Below the pieces are notes generated by a model. That model searched no databases. It saw only the letters and a list, made by a program, of their open reading frames with translations, and was not told where the DNA came from. Of a stretch of 64,000 bases of DNA, positions 11,190 to 23,120 are shown piece after piece. A program made the translations under genes and the position numbers. Location of the stretch: NCBI GenBank assembly GCA_036924085.1, contig JAVGWX010000004.1, forward strand, positions 39,220,293 to 39,284,292, written 5' to 3'. The DNA is from Ariolimax columbianus (lineage: Eukaryota > Mollusca > Gastropoda > Stylommatophora > Arionidae). How positions within the stretch are numbered: the stretch's first letter is position 1; each line of letters opens with the position of its first letter.

Positions 11190-13210
11190 GACTTGGATGA
11201 ATTAGCGTACGTTTATCAAAACAATTAAGTGTACGTTCAATGACAACAAATACATTTCAATATTCAATTGCTTTAAGCAACATAAAATTAACTGTGCAGT
11301 GACATAACCTAGGGGTTTAATGGTGACTGAAGGGCTATACTAACTGTTACCTATTGGTGTTATTTTTACGATCGATTGTACATAAAGGGCAACACAAACA
11401 ATCAATTAATCTATCAAGACATTAAGGAAATAAGCATATAAACAAAATGCGACGAGAAATTAAGCTAAGTACTGTCAAATCTTAAATTTAATGCCATTTC
11501 TTTGCAATGGTTCTAAAAGATCAAAAGAATTTGCAGATGTGCAAATGTCCTAACATCTATGGACTAAATAATATCAATGTTTTAGCGTCCTGGATATTCT
11601 AAGACTGCATGTGAAAAATCATTTGAATCTGACATACAGATTCGTAGAAAATTGCTTCTGACCTTGTTCATGAATTAAATGACGGACTATAGCAACTGTC
11701 TTAAATGTTAAAAATACATATTAGCTGCACTATCTACTAAATATAAAGATGCTACTCTCATATCTAGAAACAAACAAAAAACATTTCATGCACACTACTA
11801 GTTCCATAAATCATATTTTGAAAAGTCAATTCCAACATAATTTTAAATGGACACATGCAGTAGTGGTCATGCGAAGTTTCGTGTCAACAGATATATCATA
11901 CATATGATCAAAATACATTGTCTTTATACTGTAATGAACAAAGAAAACATAGGATTGGCCTTAAGCCAAACTCTCAACTGATCTTTGCTAGGAAACATGA
12001 CCCTGCTGTTGTAAGACTGATTTCTGACTTAACTAGTACTAGTGACACTACCACTATACTGTGAAACACAATACTTAACGAATTTCATATATTTAAAACA
12101 GAAAAGTCATACATTTAAAATTTAAACAAATCTCATGCACTATGATGTATGCAAAATTACTTACACTTGCAGTCATGTCTGAAGACAAGTTTCGTCTGGT
12201 TCAAATGTTTGTATCAAAAATACAAGGGCAAGGTCGAAAATCCACGAGCTGTCTTAAGCTAAGACTCTAAAAAGACAGTGTCAGGAATGAGAGTGTATAT
12301 GTGTGTGTAACTGAGATACAAATGTAGCAGTATCAGTTACTGAAGTTATGAGTAATTTACTATTTAGTAATTTACTACTTAGTATTACTTCTGAGAAGTC
12401 TTTTTCTGTAACTAAGTAATTGTAACACAATACTCAATACTAGAAATAGTATTACAAAGTAATACTAATCTGAATCTAATACTAGTATTTAGTAATAGTA
12501 ATATAGTAGTAATACTCACAACTGGTAATTCAGTGAGTGTTGCACTAGAGATACCTACATCATATAGGCTATACTAGTGATCTTTAATTAATTTTCAAAC
12601 AATGCATTAATGAAAATGATGTCTGCAATAAATAGTCTTGCCATATAAGTTGCTAACGTACTAGCATTTTAAATCAGTATTAACTTAAAGTTTATTGTTA
12701 ACATCCCTTAGTAACCACATCCGCCATATTGTATGCGTCTAACTACCCGTAATGATAACATTTGTCCATTCAAGAAGAAAAAAGGTTATACTAAATTACA
12801 ACATTTATTATATAAACAATGCGTAACTTCACGGGTCTGGCATTGAGGTTCAAGAAAAGGTTTGCGACACACAAATAATTTATACACATGGACTGGCAAT
12901 TATTGTCAATATGTAGACACGAATTACTCGAAGTGGTTTAAAATTAACGAAAGCCTTGTACGGTCCCCGGACGTATCACTCATCTCATGTTCTTAATGCT
13001 GATGGCACATTACTGTTGGCTGACAAAATCCATAGTCTGAAAAGCAGGGCAGAACAATAAGCGCTATTTTAAATTGTCCACCCACCATCAGCGAACCAGC
13101 CATAACACATATTCCTTAAGTTGCTGTGCAAACTATTAGCTAACATACCTCTTTCGTTCAATTTGGGACGCAGGTCACTCACCACAGTAACTGGAAGATA
13201 GCACAATTAT
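11190..13210. other. No gene seen; contains an AGTAAT/ATTACT cluster
   Basis: AT-rich sequence without coding signal. At 12340-12520 short AGTAAT, AGTATT and ATTACT motifs recur on both strands. Confidence 0.35.
12340..12525. repeat. Clustered AGTAAT/ATTACT motifs (possible hAT-type subterminal region)
   Basis: The segment contains many hexamers of the AGTAAT/ATTACT type in alternating orientation, including TAGTAATTTACTACTTAGTA. Such dense subterminal motifs occur near the ends of some hAT-type DNA transposons. No terminal inverted repeat or 8-bp duplication was established. Confidence 0.3.
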
Positions 13211-13214
13211 TAAC

Positions 13215-14425
13215 ACGGACATGCGCAAGGACAATCGTCAATGTTGTAATAACCATAGGAGAATCTCCCTCATGTCAACTGCTTGAAAAATTATGCCACA
13301 GAGTTTGATCAACTGCTTAACAACTCATCTCGAGCAGGAGCGTCTCCCAGAAAGTCTGTGTAGTTTTCGAGCTGGTCGTGCGATGGTTAACTTGATATTT
13401 GAAGCGCAAAATATCTAGGAGAAATATCGGGAACAGCATGGAAATGTATATACGACTTGTATTTACCTAACCAAAGCACATTGTCAACAGGGACTGAATC
13501 TAAAAAATCAAGCGAAATTCGGCTGCTTCAAAAGATTCATCACAGTTGTTTGCAAGTTTCAAGATAACATGTCGGCTCGTGTACTGAATTAAGATGAACT
13601 GTCTGCAGCCTTCCTGGTCAAATACAGCCAAACATGGATGCATGCTGGCATCAACGCTTTTTAGTATGGTATTTTCTGCCATGCTTTCTAATGTTACACA
13701 TGGCTAGGACTCTGACGTGCACATCAGATACCGGCCGGATAAGCAGCTTTTCAATCTGAGGCGCCTAAAGTCCCTCACAAAAGAGAAAGAAGCAATCGTC
13801 TTAGATCTCTTATTTGCTAATGACTGCGACATTAAAACATGTTCAGAACAAGACATGCAGACCACCAACAATGAGTTTTCAGCTGTGTGCGCTAATTTGG
13901 TCTTGCCTTCAACGCAAAGAAAATGGAAGTAATGTTTCTACCTGCTCCCGAGAAGCCATTCCGCGAACTAAACATAACTGTACATGACCAACATCTACAA
14001 GCGGTTGATAGATTTACGTACCTTGGTAGTATGGTTCGCATGCTCAATGAGTGTTCTCCCCCCCCCCTCCCCCCCCCCCCCCACTGCTCCCCAAAAGCAG
14101 CTGTTATGCGATGAGCTCAGGACTGACAAGCCCTCGACGGTGTGTATAAGAAGAAACTATGAAAAAACTCTTTGAAAGCATCTCTGGACAATTTCCTTAT
14201 TGAAGCCGCCTCCTTGCGTTGAGATGTTTGCTCCGAACGGCTGAGCTTACGCACTTCCATCATGCACGGTGCTCGCTTCCGTGAGGAGAGACGCCCCGTA
14301 TGCTAGTCTGTGGTGCTTGGATTTGACTGCACAGTCAGGCATATGTGCTCACATCTGAATACACATGTCTGACGCTGTCACCATCTACGCTTGCGATGGG
14401 CAATTATTATTAACATCAGCACGTA
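13215..14425 (+). mobile_element. LINE-Z copy 1, RT region, decayed
   Basis: The plus strand translates in pieces as the LINE-Z reverse transcriptase: NNHRRISLMST (13246 on), LEQERLPESLCSFRAGRA, IYLTKA in place of the AFD block, then 13717-13930 (VHIRYRPDKQLFNLRRLKS, LLFANDCD in place of FADDC) and 13923-14040 (EVMFLPAPEKPF, FTYLGSMV). A C10-T-C14 tract at 14058-14082 sits where the copy should encode the next RT block. The 3' tail GATGGGCAATTATTATTAAC (14395-14414) resembles the tail of the 36.7-kb copy. The catalytic Asp pair is mutated, so it is dead. Confidence 0.75.
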
Positions 14426-14429
14426 AAAG

Positions 14430-15095
14430 AACATGTACAAAAAAACCATGACTCAAGGAGCGTATGAAGTGTTTTAGAGTTGGCGTTATGTTAGATGCTT
14501 AACTGCAGTGTTGGTACAATTCACGTTGGAAAGCACATATGCAATGTAACAGGCATATTAGGTGGTATTTAATTAACTGAAATGACCATCAAGAATATGC
14601 AACTGTGTTTGATATAAAAACATGAATACGAAACACACATAAACTTCAGCGAACACAAAAGAAACCTTAACTGTAACAATAACAAACTTTTGTGTGTGCT
14701 TTCAAATATCAGAGTTTATTAGCTCGATTGGGCTTGGACTGACAGTTGGGTGAGTTGGAGGGCGATGAAAAAGCTTAATTCTTATATAAAGCAGGGGAAG
14801 AATGCGGGAAGTTTAAATAATTTACGGCTTTCATAATTATTCCGGACAGAGCCGGGTAAAATACTCATTCCAGATTATGTGTGTCAATGCCTTGTAATCT
14901 TGTCTCAATTTCCGAAAGAAGCATACCACTTCCTCTGAAGTTTACCTTTTCAAGAAACCTGCACCAATTCTGATGTGCTTCTGGTATGGGATTGGGCATG
15001 AGAAAGACCAAGGCAATTATTACTCCTTTTTTTGGTGTGTCTATTTGGCTGTATTTCTTGCAGATGGACTATTCGTAACATGTTGTTCCGGACTG
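14430..15095. other. No gene seen
   Basis: AT-rich, with no domain-bearing frame and no recognised repeat. Confidence 0.35.
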
Positions 15096-15099
15096 CAAA

Positions 15100-15405
15100 A
15101 CTTGATAAATTAGACAATACAAAATTTTCAAAATACAGCCGCCTATATGAACAAAAGGGGACATCTACTACTTAATTAAAGAATGGTCTTGATTAGATAT
15201 TATTTTTTTAGTCAGAGAGCGGTGAATGTCTGGAATGCATTGCCACGGGAAATAGTAGAGGCAGGGTCAATTAACGCATTCAAGAATAGCTTGGATGCGC
15301 ATAGTTTTTTTTTTTATAGATCAAGTGACTTTAAAAGAAACTGACTGTATACAGACTCAGAAGAGTCTTCCAAACCAGTATAAAGACGTTAAGTTAAGTT
15401 AAGTT
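15100..15405 (+). mobile_element. LINE-C (CR1-like) 3' fragment
   Basis: It matches the last part of ORF2 and the 3' UTR of the 52-56 kb element in the opposite orientation: a CTTGATAAATTAGACAATAC-like start (corresponding to DKLDYN), then AGTCAGAGAGCGGTGAATGT (SQRVVNV) and CTGGAATGCATTGCC (WNAL). It ends in GTTAAGTTAAGTTAAGTT at 15388-15405, the family's pentamer tail. 5'-truncated and coding-dead. Confidence 0.82.
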
Positions 15406-15424
15406 CAATTCCCGATTGCATAAT

Positions 15425-17805
15425 CTTATTCTTCTTCGTAGATCAACTGATGTTATGCTTTTAGTCCGGTGAGGTTCACGAAGGAGACTGAGTTTCAGGT
15501 CTTCGCCGGTCCCCTACAGTTTTCTTTAGCATGGTCGCTCCCCCAGGCCAGACTACCTCTCTTTGGTCTGCATAGATAGGACATTCTTGCAGAATATGTT
15601 CTGGTGTTTGCTTGGGTGCTCCACAATCACACGTGGCAGTGTCTCTGAGACTAATTCTGAGGAGGTGGGCCTTGGGTCTAAAATGTCCCGTTCTGAGTCT
15701 GAAAATCTTTGTCTGATCATCTCTGCTAAGTTTGTCTATGCTGTCATTTTCTGGCTTGAATTCTTTGTGCTATTCTCTCATTCTGTCCTCATGGATCGTT
15801 TGATGGGTGTCTTTGCTTCTTTATTGCTCTGCGGATGGGGAATTTGCTTGCCGCCACTTTTGGCTTTTGCGAGCTCATCTGCTTTCTCGTTTCCAGGGAT
15901 CCCACAGTGGGTGGAATCCATTGTATGACTAAATCTGTTTTTTTGAGACAGCAAACCTATGTTGTATTTTATTTCATGTGAGAGTATATCTTATTTGTTG
16001 CTTGAGATTTCTTTGAGTACACTTTTGGAGTCTGTTAGAATGACAGTTTTCCTTGTATTTATGTTTTGGCTGATAAGAATCTGAGTTGTTGCATGAACAG
16101 CTATTGATTCAGCTCTGAAATTAGTACAAGTCTCTCCTGCTGGTATGAAGTGATTTTCTATGTTGCCATTGGAGTGTTCAATGTAGATTCAACTGCCTGC
16201 TCTTTTATCGCTCATCGAGGTAGATCCATCTGTATACACATATATCTAAGAGTTGCTAGGGTACTGTCTTTTGAGTTCCTGTAGAACGTGTTTTTTTTTG
16301 CTCTGTTGCCGACTGCTCACTTTTCTTCGTTAACCCTGGAACCTCCAAGATTATTTTGGACCGGTCCCGGCTCCGTGTCCTAGGTTCTGGAATGAGTGCT
16401 TCGCACTTTTTGGTTTCAGCTTCAAGGATGTCTGCGTGTTTGTTGTGGATTTCTCTGGCCATATGGTTGGGGCTTTTTTTAGTAGTCTGTTTTTTGTTCT
16501 CTCTTGCAACTTCTGGTGCAGAGGATGATCAGGTAACCTCTTTAGTTTTTCAAACTGAGTAAGGGATTTATATTTTCTCCTTAATTCAAGGGGCTCAATG
16601 TTTGCTGTTTTTTCCCAGCTCTGTAATTGAATTGCTTTTCAATGCCCCAAGAATAATTCTGAGATCCATATTTTGAACTCGGTCTAGTTTCCTGTGTTTG
16701 TTTTTGGCCGCTGTTGATCAAGTGCTAGAGGTATATTCCTTGATTGGTCTGATTGCACCAGTGTAGACTTGCTTCAGGATTTTTATTTTTGGCCCCCCAC
16801 GATGTACCAGCCAGTTTTTTCATCACTGAAAGTATTTTTATGGCCATTGTCTGGATTTTCTCTATTTTTGACTTCCAGGTAAATCTCGAGTCAAATGTGA
16901 CTCCAAGGAATGTGGGTCCAACTGACATATTTGTTGGTTTTCTATTTTTATTGTAATTTTCCTTTTGGGGGGAGAGTGAAAAGAGAGTGGTGGAGGTTTT
17001 GGTGTGGTTATTTTCAGTCCCTACTTTTTTGTCCAGTTCTCCACCTTCTATACTGTCTTATGGAGCAAGTATGAGGCTGTTGTTGCATGTTCTGTGGCTG
17101 TCCATACAGCAAAGTCATCTGCGTGTAGGCTGTTTGAGACATGCTGATGGAAGCATTTAGTAATGTCGTTTATATATATCAAGAAGAAAGTAAGTGCTAT
17201 TACACCACCTTGTGGCACTCCTTCTCTCGGCCTGACTGACTTGCTGGTATAGTTGTCCAATTTACCTTGGCAGATCTTTGGTAGAGGTAACTTTTAATCC
17301 ACGAGAACATATTGTTTGTAACTCCTGCCTGGAGGATTTTCAGCTTCAGGCCTTCTCTCCAGATAGTGTCAAAGGCACAGGAGAGATTAAAGAAGATGGC
17401 TAGCACTTTCTTTTTCTCTTAAAAGGCGTTTTCTATGTCTTGTGTTAGATATGCTAATTGGTCCTCTGTATCTTGTTTGAAGAAGATGAACTGTGGACAT
17501 GATTTTTTCCGCTCGCCAAGTACAAGATAAGTATCGAGAACAAAATCAGGCCTTGTACACCACATTTATTGATTTGACAAAGGCATTTGATACAGTAAAC
17601 AGAGGAGGGCTGTGGATGATAATGTCTAAGTTTGGCTGCCCCAACAAGTTCAGCCCAACATACTTGCCCTGCTAGAGAAAGCAGATACCAGGTGAGTCTT
17701 TTATTTATCAGTCTTTCCATCAGTTTCCCCACACAGCTGAAGAGACTGATGGGCCTGTAGTTTTTAGGATCGTGTTTGTCTTTTCCTGGTTTAGGAATTG
17801 CCTAA
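15425..17805 (-). mobile_element. LINE-R-like copy 4: RT plus RNase H, 5'-truncated
   Basis: Read leftwards from 17805: AIPKPGKDKHDPKNYRPISL, then GKLMERLINKRLTWYL (17732 on), an inserted patch at 17652-17493, then FNLSCAFDTIWREGL (17406-17200 frame), VPQGGVIALTFFLIYINDI and HADDFAVW in place of YADD (17260-17048 frame), and TFLGVTFDSRFTWKSKI with MKKLAGTSWGA (16928-16725). The RNase H region is decayed. The tail TTATTCTTCTTCG at 15429-15441 marks the 3' end. This copy keeps the RT core that copy 1 lacks, but is frameshifted throughout. Confidence 0.82.
17493..17652 (+). mobile_element. 160-bp internal LINE-Z patch inside LINE-R
   Basis: The segment translates as MDMIFSARQVQDKYREQNQA and TTFIDLTKAFDTVNRGGLW and matches 35266-35425 of the 34-36.7 kb LINE-Z copy over exactly 160 bp. 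There are a few mismatches in the first 50 bp and none seen in the last 105. It carries neither the 3' end nor the tail of its source. LINE-R reading resumes on both sides in the opposite orientation. Confidence 0.85.
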
Positions 17806-17809
17806 TAAA

Positions 17810-18690
17810 ACACGTAAGAAATTAAAGCAGTCTTGCTATCATTCTAAAAGAAAAATGATCATGTATAATATAAACACCGAATCGAATCGTCTAAACCATA
17901 TTGGGTTTCGATAACGCAAAAGTACAGATACTTTAACCGTGAGGCGGAAGTGAGACAGATGATTTATGTAGGTCGTTGATTGTATACATTAATACCTCGT
18001 TCTCTCGTGAGTATCGCTTTGTTTGACAAGACCGCACTTGAATATTAAACTTCACTTATCCAAACCTGGGAATTGTTGATTCATTGTTCGTAGTACCTCA
18101 ACCTAAAAGGCTACCTTTAATTAATTCCGATATTTTGCTATTATTTATCCATATCTAATCATCTCATCACAAGGACTTTTGAAATCAGGGTTTCAGCTCA
18201 ATAATTGCATTGAACCCTAAAAGGGCCACTTCAGTAGATTTACATAAGCCCCGGAGGTATGAGGCCTCTATGTCCGCAATTCATTTGTAGCCGTTATTTC
18301 TGTATCTCCCTCCCCCCCGAAGCAATGATTTAGAATCAGACAAGAAAACTACCCTGATAAAAGATCTCAGATAACCGTTTTAGAGCTGAAGCCGCTGTCT
18401 CAATCCGCTTTTATCACACTGGAGGTATTTGTCACGCACTGCCTACTCTGCTGTTTAACTTCAAACTCCGTTTTCTGTTCTGTTTTGTTCTGAATCGACG
18501 TAATTGAACTTCGGTCAGACACACAGGTACCCAGTCCCTCTCCGAAAATGGCGAAGTGTGTAGACACTGGTGATTCCTGTAGCTCGCTGGTTGAACACTC
18601 ATGTTCCGTGTTCTCATGCGCCCATTTCTTCTGGACCCACGTATGATATTCAAATCTTACAGTCTCTGCATTTCTGGCTCATCTACTGCT
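17810..18690. other. No gene seen
   Basis: Mixed-composition DNA. The minus frame at 18653-18432 has no domain or splice support. Confidence 0.35.
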
Positions 18691-18714
18691 GCATTTTCAT
18701 CCAAAATAATAAAA

Positions 18715-20610
18715 ATAATGTTCACTTAGACGTCTGAGGCCCAATGCGTCAGTCGAAAACAACCATAACCCACTGCTGCACCGTGGTTTCATACCTCGTC
18801 CAGTGTGGAGGTTGCAATCTACTGGAACCATACTGTGCGGGGACGCCTTTTCTGCGACTCCATCCGATCGCGGGAAGAGATTTGGCGTCGAAGAGCGACT
18901 TGTGTAGTATCTTGTTGGCCAGGGTTTCCTGGACCAGTCGTACAACATGCCCGAAAAAGAAACTCGGCGGCGGTCACGTGTTTCTGAAATTGGGAGGAGC
19001 CTTGCCTAAGCAGAGACCTTTACGTTGTAATGTAGTCATGCCACCAGATGCCAAGGATACGTCGTTGGCTGTGTACATAAGGCCTCCAGTTCATTTGACT
19101 CTGTCCTACAATCACACTCTTGCACAACTTTCACACGCGCCCTCAGGGCGAGACCCTTCTATTGCTCTTGATTGGGCTGCCTTCTGAAATCGCATAAACC
19201 TAGCATAGGTACATACAGATGCACACATACATCCAAACACTGGTTTATGCGTCTTAACATCGTCCAGTTTGACTACGGTCTAGGGTGGAATAGGCGCGCC
19301 TCCGCCAAAAGAAACTAGTGAGGCAAACACATAAAAGAAAACAAGAAAAATAAATATAATATTTGAGTAATGTCCAGGTTTTGGAACCCTAAAGCTGTAC
19401 TGAAACCACGCATGACTGGTAGATACAGAGTTTTGTTTCAAGGGAGATCTTGCCGTTACTTCATACACGTCGGAGGTCGTGCATATCAGTTGCAGCTAGT
19501 ACGATCTACCTTGACATATCGGGACCGTTGCGCCCATCGAAAGAAATCATGCTACCGAGATAGATACATTCGTTGGTGCCCACCGCATTGTGACCTTGAG
19601 TTTCAATATCCTGGGGTGCTGTGTCGGAAATGAGCTTCAAAACATTGGTCTTTACCCAGGATATAGATAAGTCTGGGGAGGGCGTTTTGCTGTCTAGGGT
19701 TTCCAAAGAGCGCTGCAGCGCGGAGCTGTCTGTGCCGAACAGGGCAATGTTGTCCGCGTAAACGAGATCTGTCAAGATTGACTGATCAATAACGATAACC
19801 TCTTGGTTCGCGCTGAGGCGGTTAAGATGCCAGTCGACTGCCCGGCAGGACAGGTCGGGGTTAAGAACACGTCCCTCCCTATCTGACACCCGAAGTCGTG
19901 GGGAATCTATCAGAGAAATTGTCCCTCAATCAAATTCTGGCGCCGGTGTACGTGCGTAGCTCCCTCATCAGGGTAGGTGTGTCAATGTGCTGCAGGGCTT
20001 TCCATATGGCAGACTTATCGACCGAATCGAATGCAGCGTTTAGATTTACATGCGCAGAGGGGGCTGTTAAATGAAAGATACAGATTAGCCAGGGTACCGG
20101 AGAGCGAGAATGGCATCAACAGTTGATCGACCCGGGGTGAAACCAGATTAATGTGGACTACGTTTTGTGATTAGAACTAGTTTGAGCCGGGCCTGCAGCA
20201 CATGTGCAAATACCTTGAACGGAACTGCGAGCAGCGTGATTTGTCAGTAGTTATTACAGTTTGTACGGTTTCCCTTGATTTGTATAGGGCAACAACTATT
20301 CCATCGAGCCAATCTGCGTGAACGCGTCTGATCTTTCAGACCTGTAGAAAGAGACGGTGAAGAGCGGAACTGATGATGTCCATGGCGTACTTCAGTAGCT
20401 CCGGTGGAATGTGGCCCAGGCCTGGAACCCCCCCCCCCCCTCCCCGTTTTTGCACTTTCGTATGGCGGCTTGGACTTCTGCCAATGTTGGGAGGTCAATG
20501 CACATCTCCGCGTCCGAGGGGGTATCCGGGGAAGGCCATTGCTGGCGGATGGTTGAGGGCGAGCGAATAGCTTTCCTTCCACCTGTCCGCAACTTGTTCA
20601 TGTGTCGAGA
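18715..20610 (-). mobile_element. LINE-S copy: RT relic
   Basis: The minus-strand frame at 20601-20392 has PSDAEMCIDLPTLAEVQAAI followed by RKCKNGE, the block just before the RT palm. A C13 tract (20428-20440, G-rich in sense) breaks it where a GPDGIPPELLK-type motif should follow; HIPPELLKYAMD-like sequence appears in another frame. The 19889-19506 frame has ILTDLVYADNIALFGTD (YADD changed to YADN) and ECIYLGSMIS. The 3' end near 18715 reads LGLRRLSEHYFYYF with an AAT-type tail and matches the fragment at 38.7-38.87 kb. The middle (about 19000-19360) is not recognisable. Confidence 0.7.
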
Positions 20611-20670
20611 ACAGGCAGAGCCATCTAATCGATTGATAAACTCAGTATTGCTGCACGCTTTTTGCTGGCG

Positions 20671-20764
20671 TATGTATATGTGTGCGTGCGTGCGTGCGCA
20701 CGCGTGTGTGTGTGTTTGGTGTGTGGTGTGTGTGTGTGTGTGTGTATGTGTGTGTGTGTGTGTT
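20671..20764. repeat. TG/TGCG microsatellite
   Basis: Imperfect (TG)n and (TGCG)n run. Confidence 0.9.
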
Positions 20765-20766
20765 TT

Positions 20767-20929
20767 AGTGGGATTCCAGAATTACAGTTATGAGGAAAGA
20801 CTCAGAAAAACTGGCCTACAGTGTCTAGAAGAGAGAAGAATTTGAGGTGACAATATAGTTTCATAAGCTGATCAGAGGAATGGATAAATTCGACTATAAC
20901 AAGTTTTTTTTTAAAAATACAGTCACCCA
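20767..20929 (+). mobile_element. LINE-C fragment, left part (split by a LINE-Z insertion)
   Basis: The translation GFQNYSYEERLRKTGLQCLE and then ERRI matches ORF2 of the 52-56 kb element; it continues to DYNKFF and CAGTCACCCACAATAA, where LINE-Z copy 2 begins. The element resumes at 22099. Confidence 0.85.
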
Positions 20930-22098
20930 CAATAATAATAGCTGTCCATTGTTGTCAATGAGGACCACCGACATCATCCTTGTCACAAATTTTCCTGTTG
21001 GGTGTGGGTGTGCATGTGGCTGAACAGGCCAATGCGGGCCACGAAAACATCAGCTACATATCGGGCACACGAGGTTTGTAGAAGGGGATGGTGTTCCCGC
21101 TGCTTGGGATTTCCGCGTCTCGCGTCTGCTCTGGGCTCTCACAACACGGTCGTCTTCGCCGGTAACTACACCCGATTTGACTGCGCTTCTCCAGTCAGAT
21201 CTGTTTTTCGCAAGACATTCCCAGGTGTCGATGTCTATCTGGCAACTTTTCAGTGAGTCCTTCAGACCGTCTTTAAAGCGTTTCTTTGAGCGCCCTCTCT
21301 CGCGCCATCCCTCTCTCAGCTGGCCGTAGAGAAGCTTCTTTGGGATCCGCTCGTCTGATATACGGACGAGGTGTCCGGCCCATTTTAGTCGTGCTTTTTC
21401 TAGCAGTGCATGTATGCTGGACATGTTAGCCCTCGAGAGAACCTCGATGTCAGTGACACGATCTTGCCATCGGATGTGGAATATTCGCCTCAGGCAACCT
21501 GCGTGGAAGTGGTTTAACCTCCTTGCATGTCCAGAGTATACAGTCCAGCTTTCGCAAGCGTATAGTAGGGTTGGAATGATGGTTGCATGGTAGACTTTGA
21601 GTTTGGTCTTGACGCTGATGCCACGACGTGCCCAGACCATCGAGCGCATTCTACCAAAGGCTGTGCTGGCCTTTGCTATTCTGCTTGAACCTCATCGTCT
21701 AGGCTGACAGATCTCGACAGCGTTCTCCCCAGATATGTGCATTTGTCTACGGCATTCAACGTCTGCCCGCTGACTGTAGTCTCTGGTTTTGTGAACGGCA
21801 TGCCTGGTGCTGGTTGGTACATGACCTCTGTTTTTTTTGGCATTTATGGTCAGGCCAAAATTTTTGCATGCGGCAGACAACTGGTCCATTCCAACCTGCA
21901 TGTTCAGTTCTGAGTTGCTCATTAGAGCGCAGTCGTCAGCAAATACAAGTTCCCTGATTATGTCGCCAGCCACTTTGGTTTTGGCCTTCATTCTTCTGGG
22001 ATTGAGTAATTTGCCATCTGTGCGGTACTTTATGGGTATTCCAAGCTCCAGTGATCTGAAGGCGCCTGTCATCGTAGTCGCGAACATCATGCTGAACA
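20930..22098 (-). mobile_element. LINE-Z copy 2, RT C-terminal half plus finger
   Basis: The frame 22156-21692 has IKYRTDGKLLNPRRMKAKTK, ELVFADDCALMSNSELN and FGLTINAKK. The next frame, 21649-21050, has MRSMVWARRGISVKTKLKVY, LLYACESWTVYSGHARRLNH, WAGHLVRISDERIPKKLLYG and NLVCPICS, stopping before the rest of the zinc finger because of a TGA. Lesions: an A8 run at the NAKK codons (21830-21837), a further 1-nt loss near 21700, and the TGA in the finger. The 3' tail is an ATT repeat at about 20931-20940. It lies head to tail inside LINE-C. Confidence 0.88.
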
Positions 22099-22250
22099 AA
22101 GTCAGAGAGTGGTGAATGCTTGAAATGCATTGCCAGAGGAGGTAGTGGATGCGCATAGCTTTTAGAGCAAGGTGTTGTAAATGAAACTGGTTGTATACAG
22201 ACTCTGCATGGTCTTCTAAACCAGTATACAGACATTAAGTTAAGTTAAGT
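22099..22250 (+). mobile_element. LINE-C fragment, right part
   Basis: It starts GTCAGAGAGTGGTGAATGCT (SQRVVNA in the intact copy) and ends in ATTAAGTTAAGTTAAGT at 22234-22250. About 66 bp between this and the left part are missing relative to the 52-56 kb copy. Confidence 0.85.
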
Positions 22251-22360
22251 GTGTATGTGTGTGTGCGTGCGTGCGTGTTTGTGTGTGTGTGTCTATATAT
22301 ATATATATAGATATATATATACGTGTGTCAGTATGCGTGTGTGTATGTGTATGAGTGAGT
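22251..22360. repeat. TG and TA microsatellites
   Basis: (TG)n with TGCG variants, then (TA)n at about 22291-22320. It begins directly at the LINE-C tail. Confidence 0.85.
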
Positions 22361-22779
22361 GATTCTAACAGATTTTAAGAGAGCCTTTGTCTTAATAATA
22401 TTAAATAATAGTCGTTACACATAATTGCAGGAATTTTAATCTTTCTATTTCACTTCAGGCTAATCCGCTTAAATCAGATAGAAGAATGATATTATCACAA
22501 GCTAACATATAGAGTGGATGACACGGTTTAACGCACACGCTGAAACATATCTCTGTTAGACGGTTCTTCGAATTATAAATTTACACATCTCACCAGTGAT
22601 TGAGTATCCCACTGCGTTTGAATAAAATGTAAGAAATGGGAGAAGTAAGTACATATTGGAATCTGGATAGCTACACATAAATTGCAACGTTCAGTGCGAG
22701 TTGCAATATATTACATCAACAAGGTTAAGGACAAAGAATAAACATAAACAGTTAACGAACTACAAACGATACAAAAACA
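22361..22779. other. No gene seen
   Basis: AT-rich; no coding or repeat signal recognised. Confidence 0.35.
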
Positions 22780-23120
22780 GCAATATTGAACCGAAGGAAT
22801 GAACATAATGATGTAAAGGTAAGTAGGCAGGCAACAAGTAGCATCAGCGATGAAATTGACAACCTAAAAATAAATCAATCAAAAATGGGGTGGTACCGAA
22901 GGTCTATAAAAATATTGTTTTCAGCAAGCAGGATGGGTGGTAGCCAGTCTTTTAAAATGCAGACATCGTTATAAGTGGATGGATAACATCAGGAGGAGAA
23001 CTAGAAAACGCAGATTGTCAGATTGCACCATTATGGCAAGAGAAAGAGTACACTGGAGATCCATTACATCCGACTTTTGATGCAGAGATGGCACTTGAAC
23101 TGAACTGAATTGAACTGAAT
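22780..23120 (+). mobile_element. LINE-D 3' end
   Basis: The segment 22970-23070 reads WMDNIRRRTRKRRLSDCTIM and ARERVHWRSI, the common C-terminal end of endonuclease-RT LINEs. It is followed by GATGGCACTTGAACTGAAC and pentamer-like CTGAA repeats. The same tail appears reversed at about 36900 and 43805. The 62-residue frame at 22786-22974 is upstream coding residue, not a gene. Confidence 0.65.

Noticed and set aside
15563..15928. Plus frame of 121 residues with hydrophobic segments
   Set aside because: Antisense of a LINE-R RNase H region; resembles a membrane protein only by composition.
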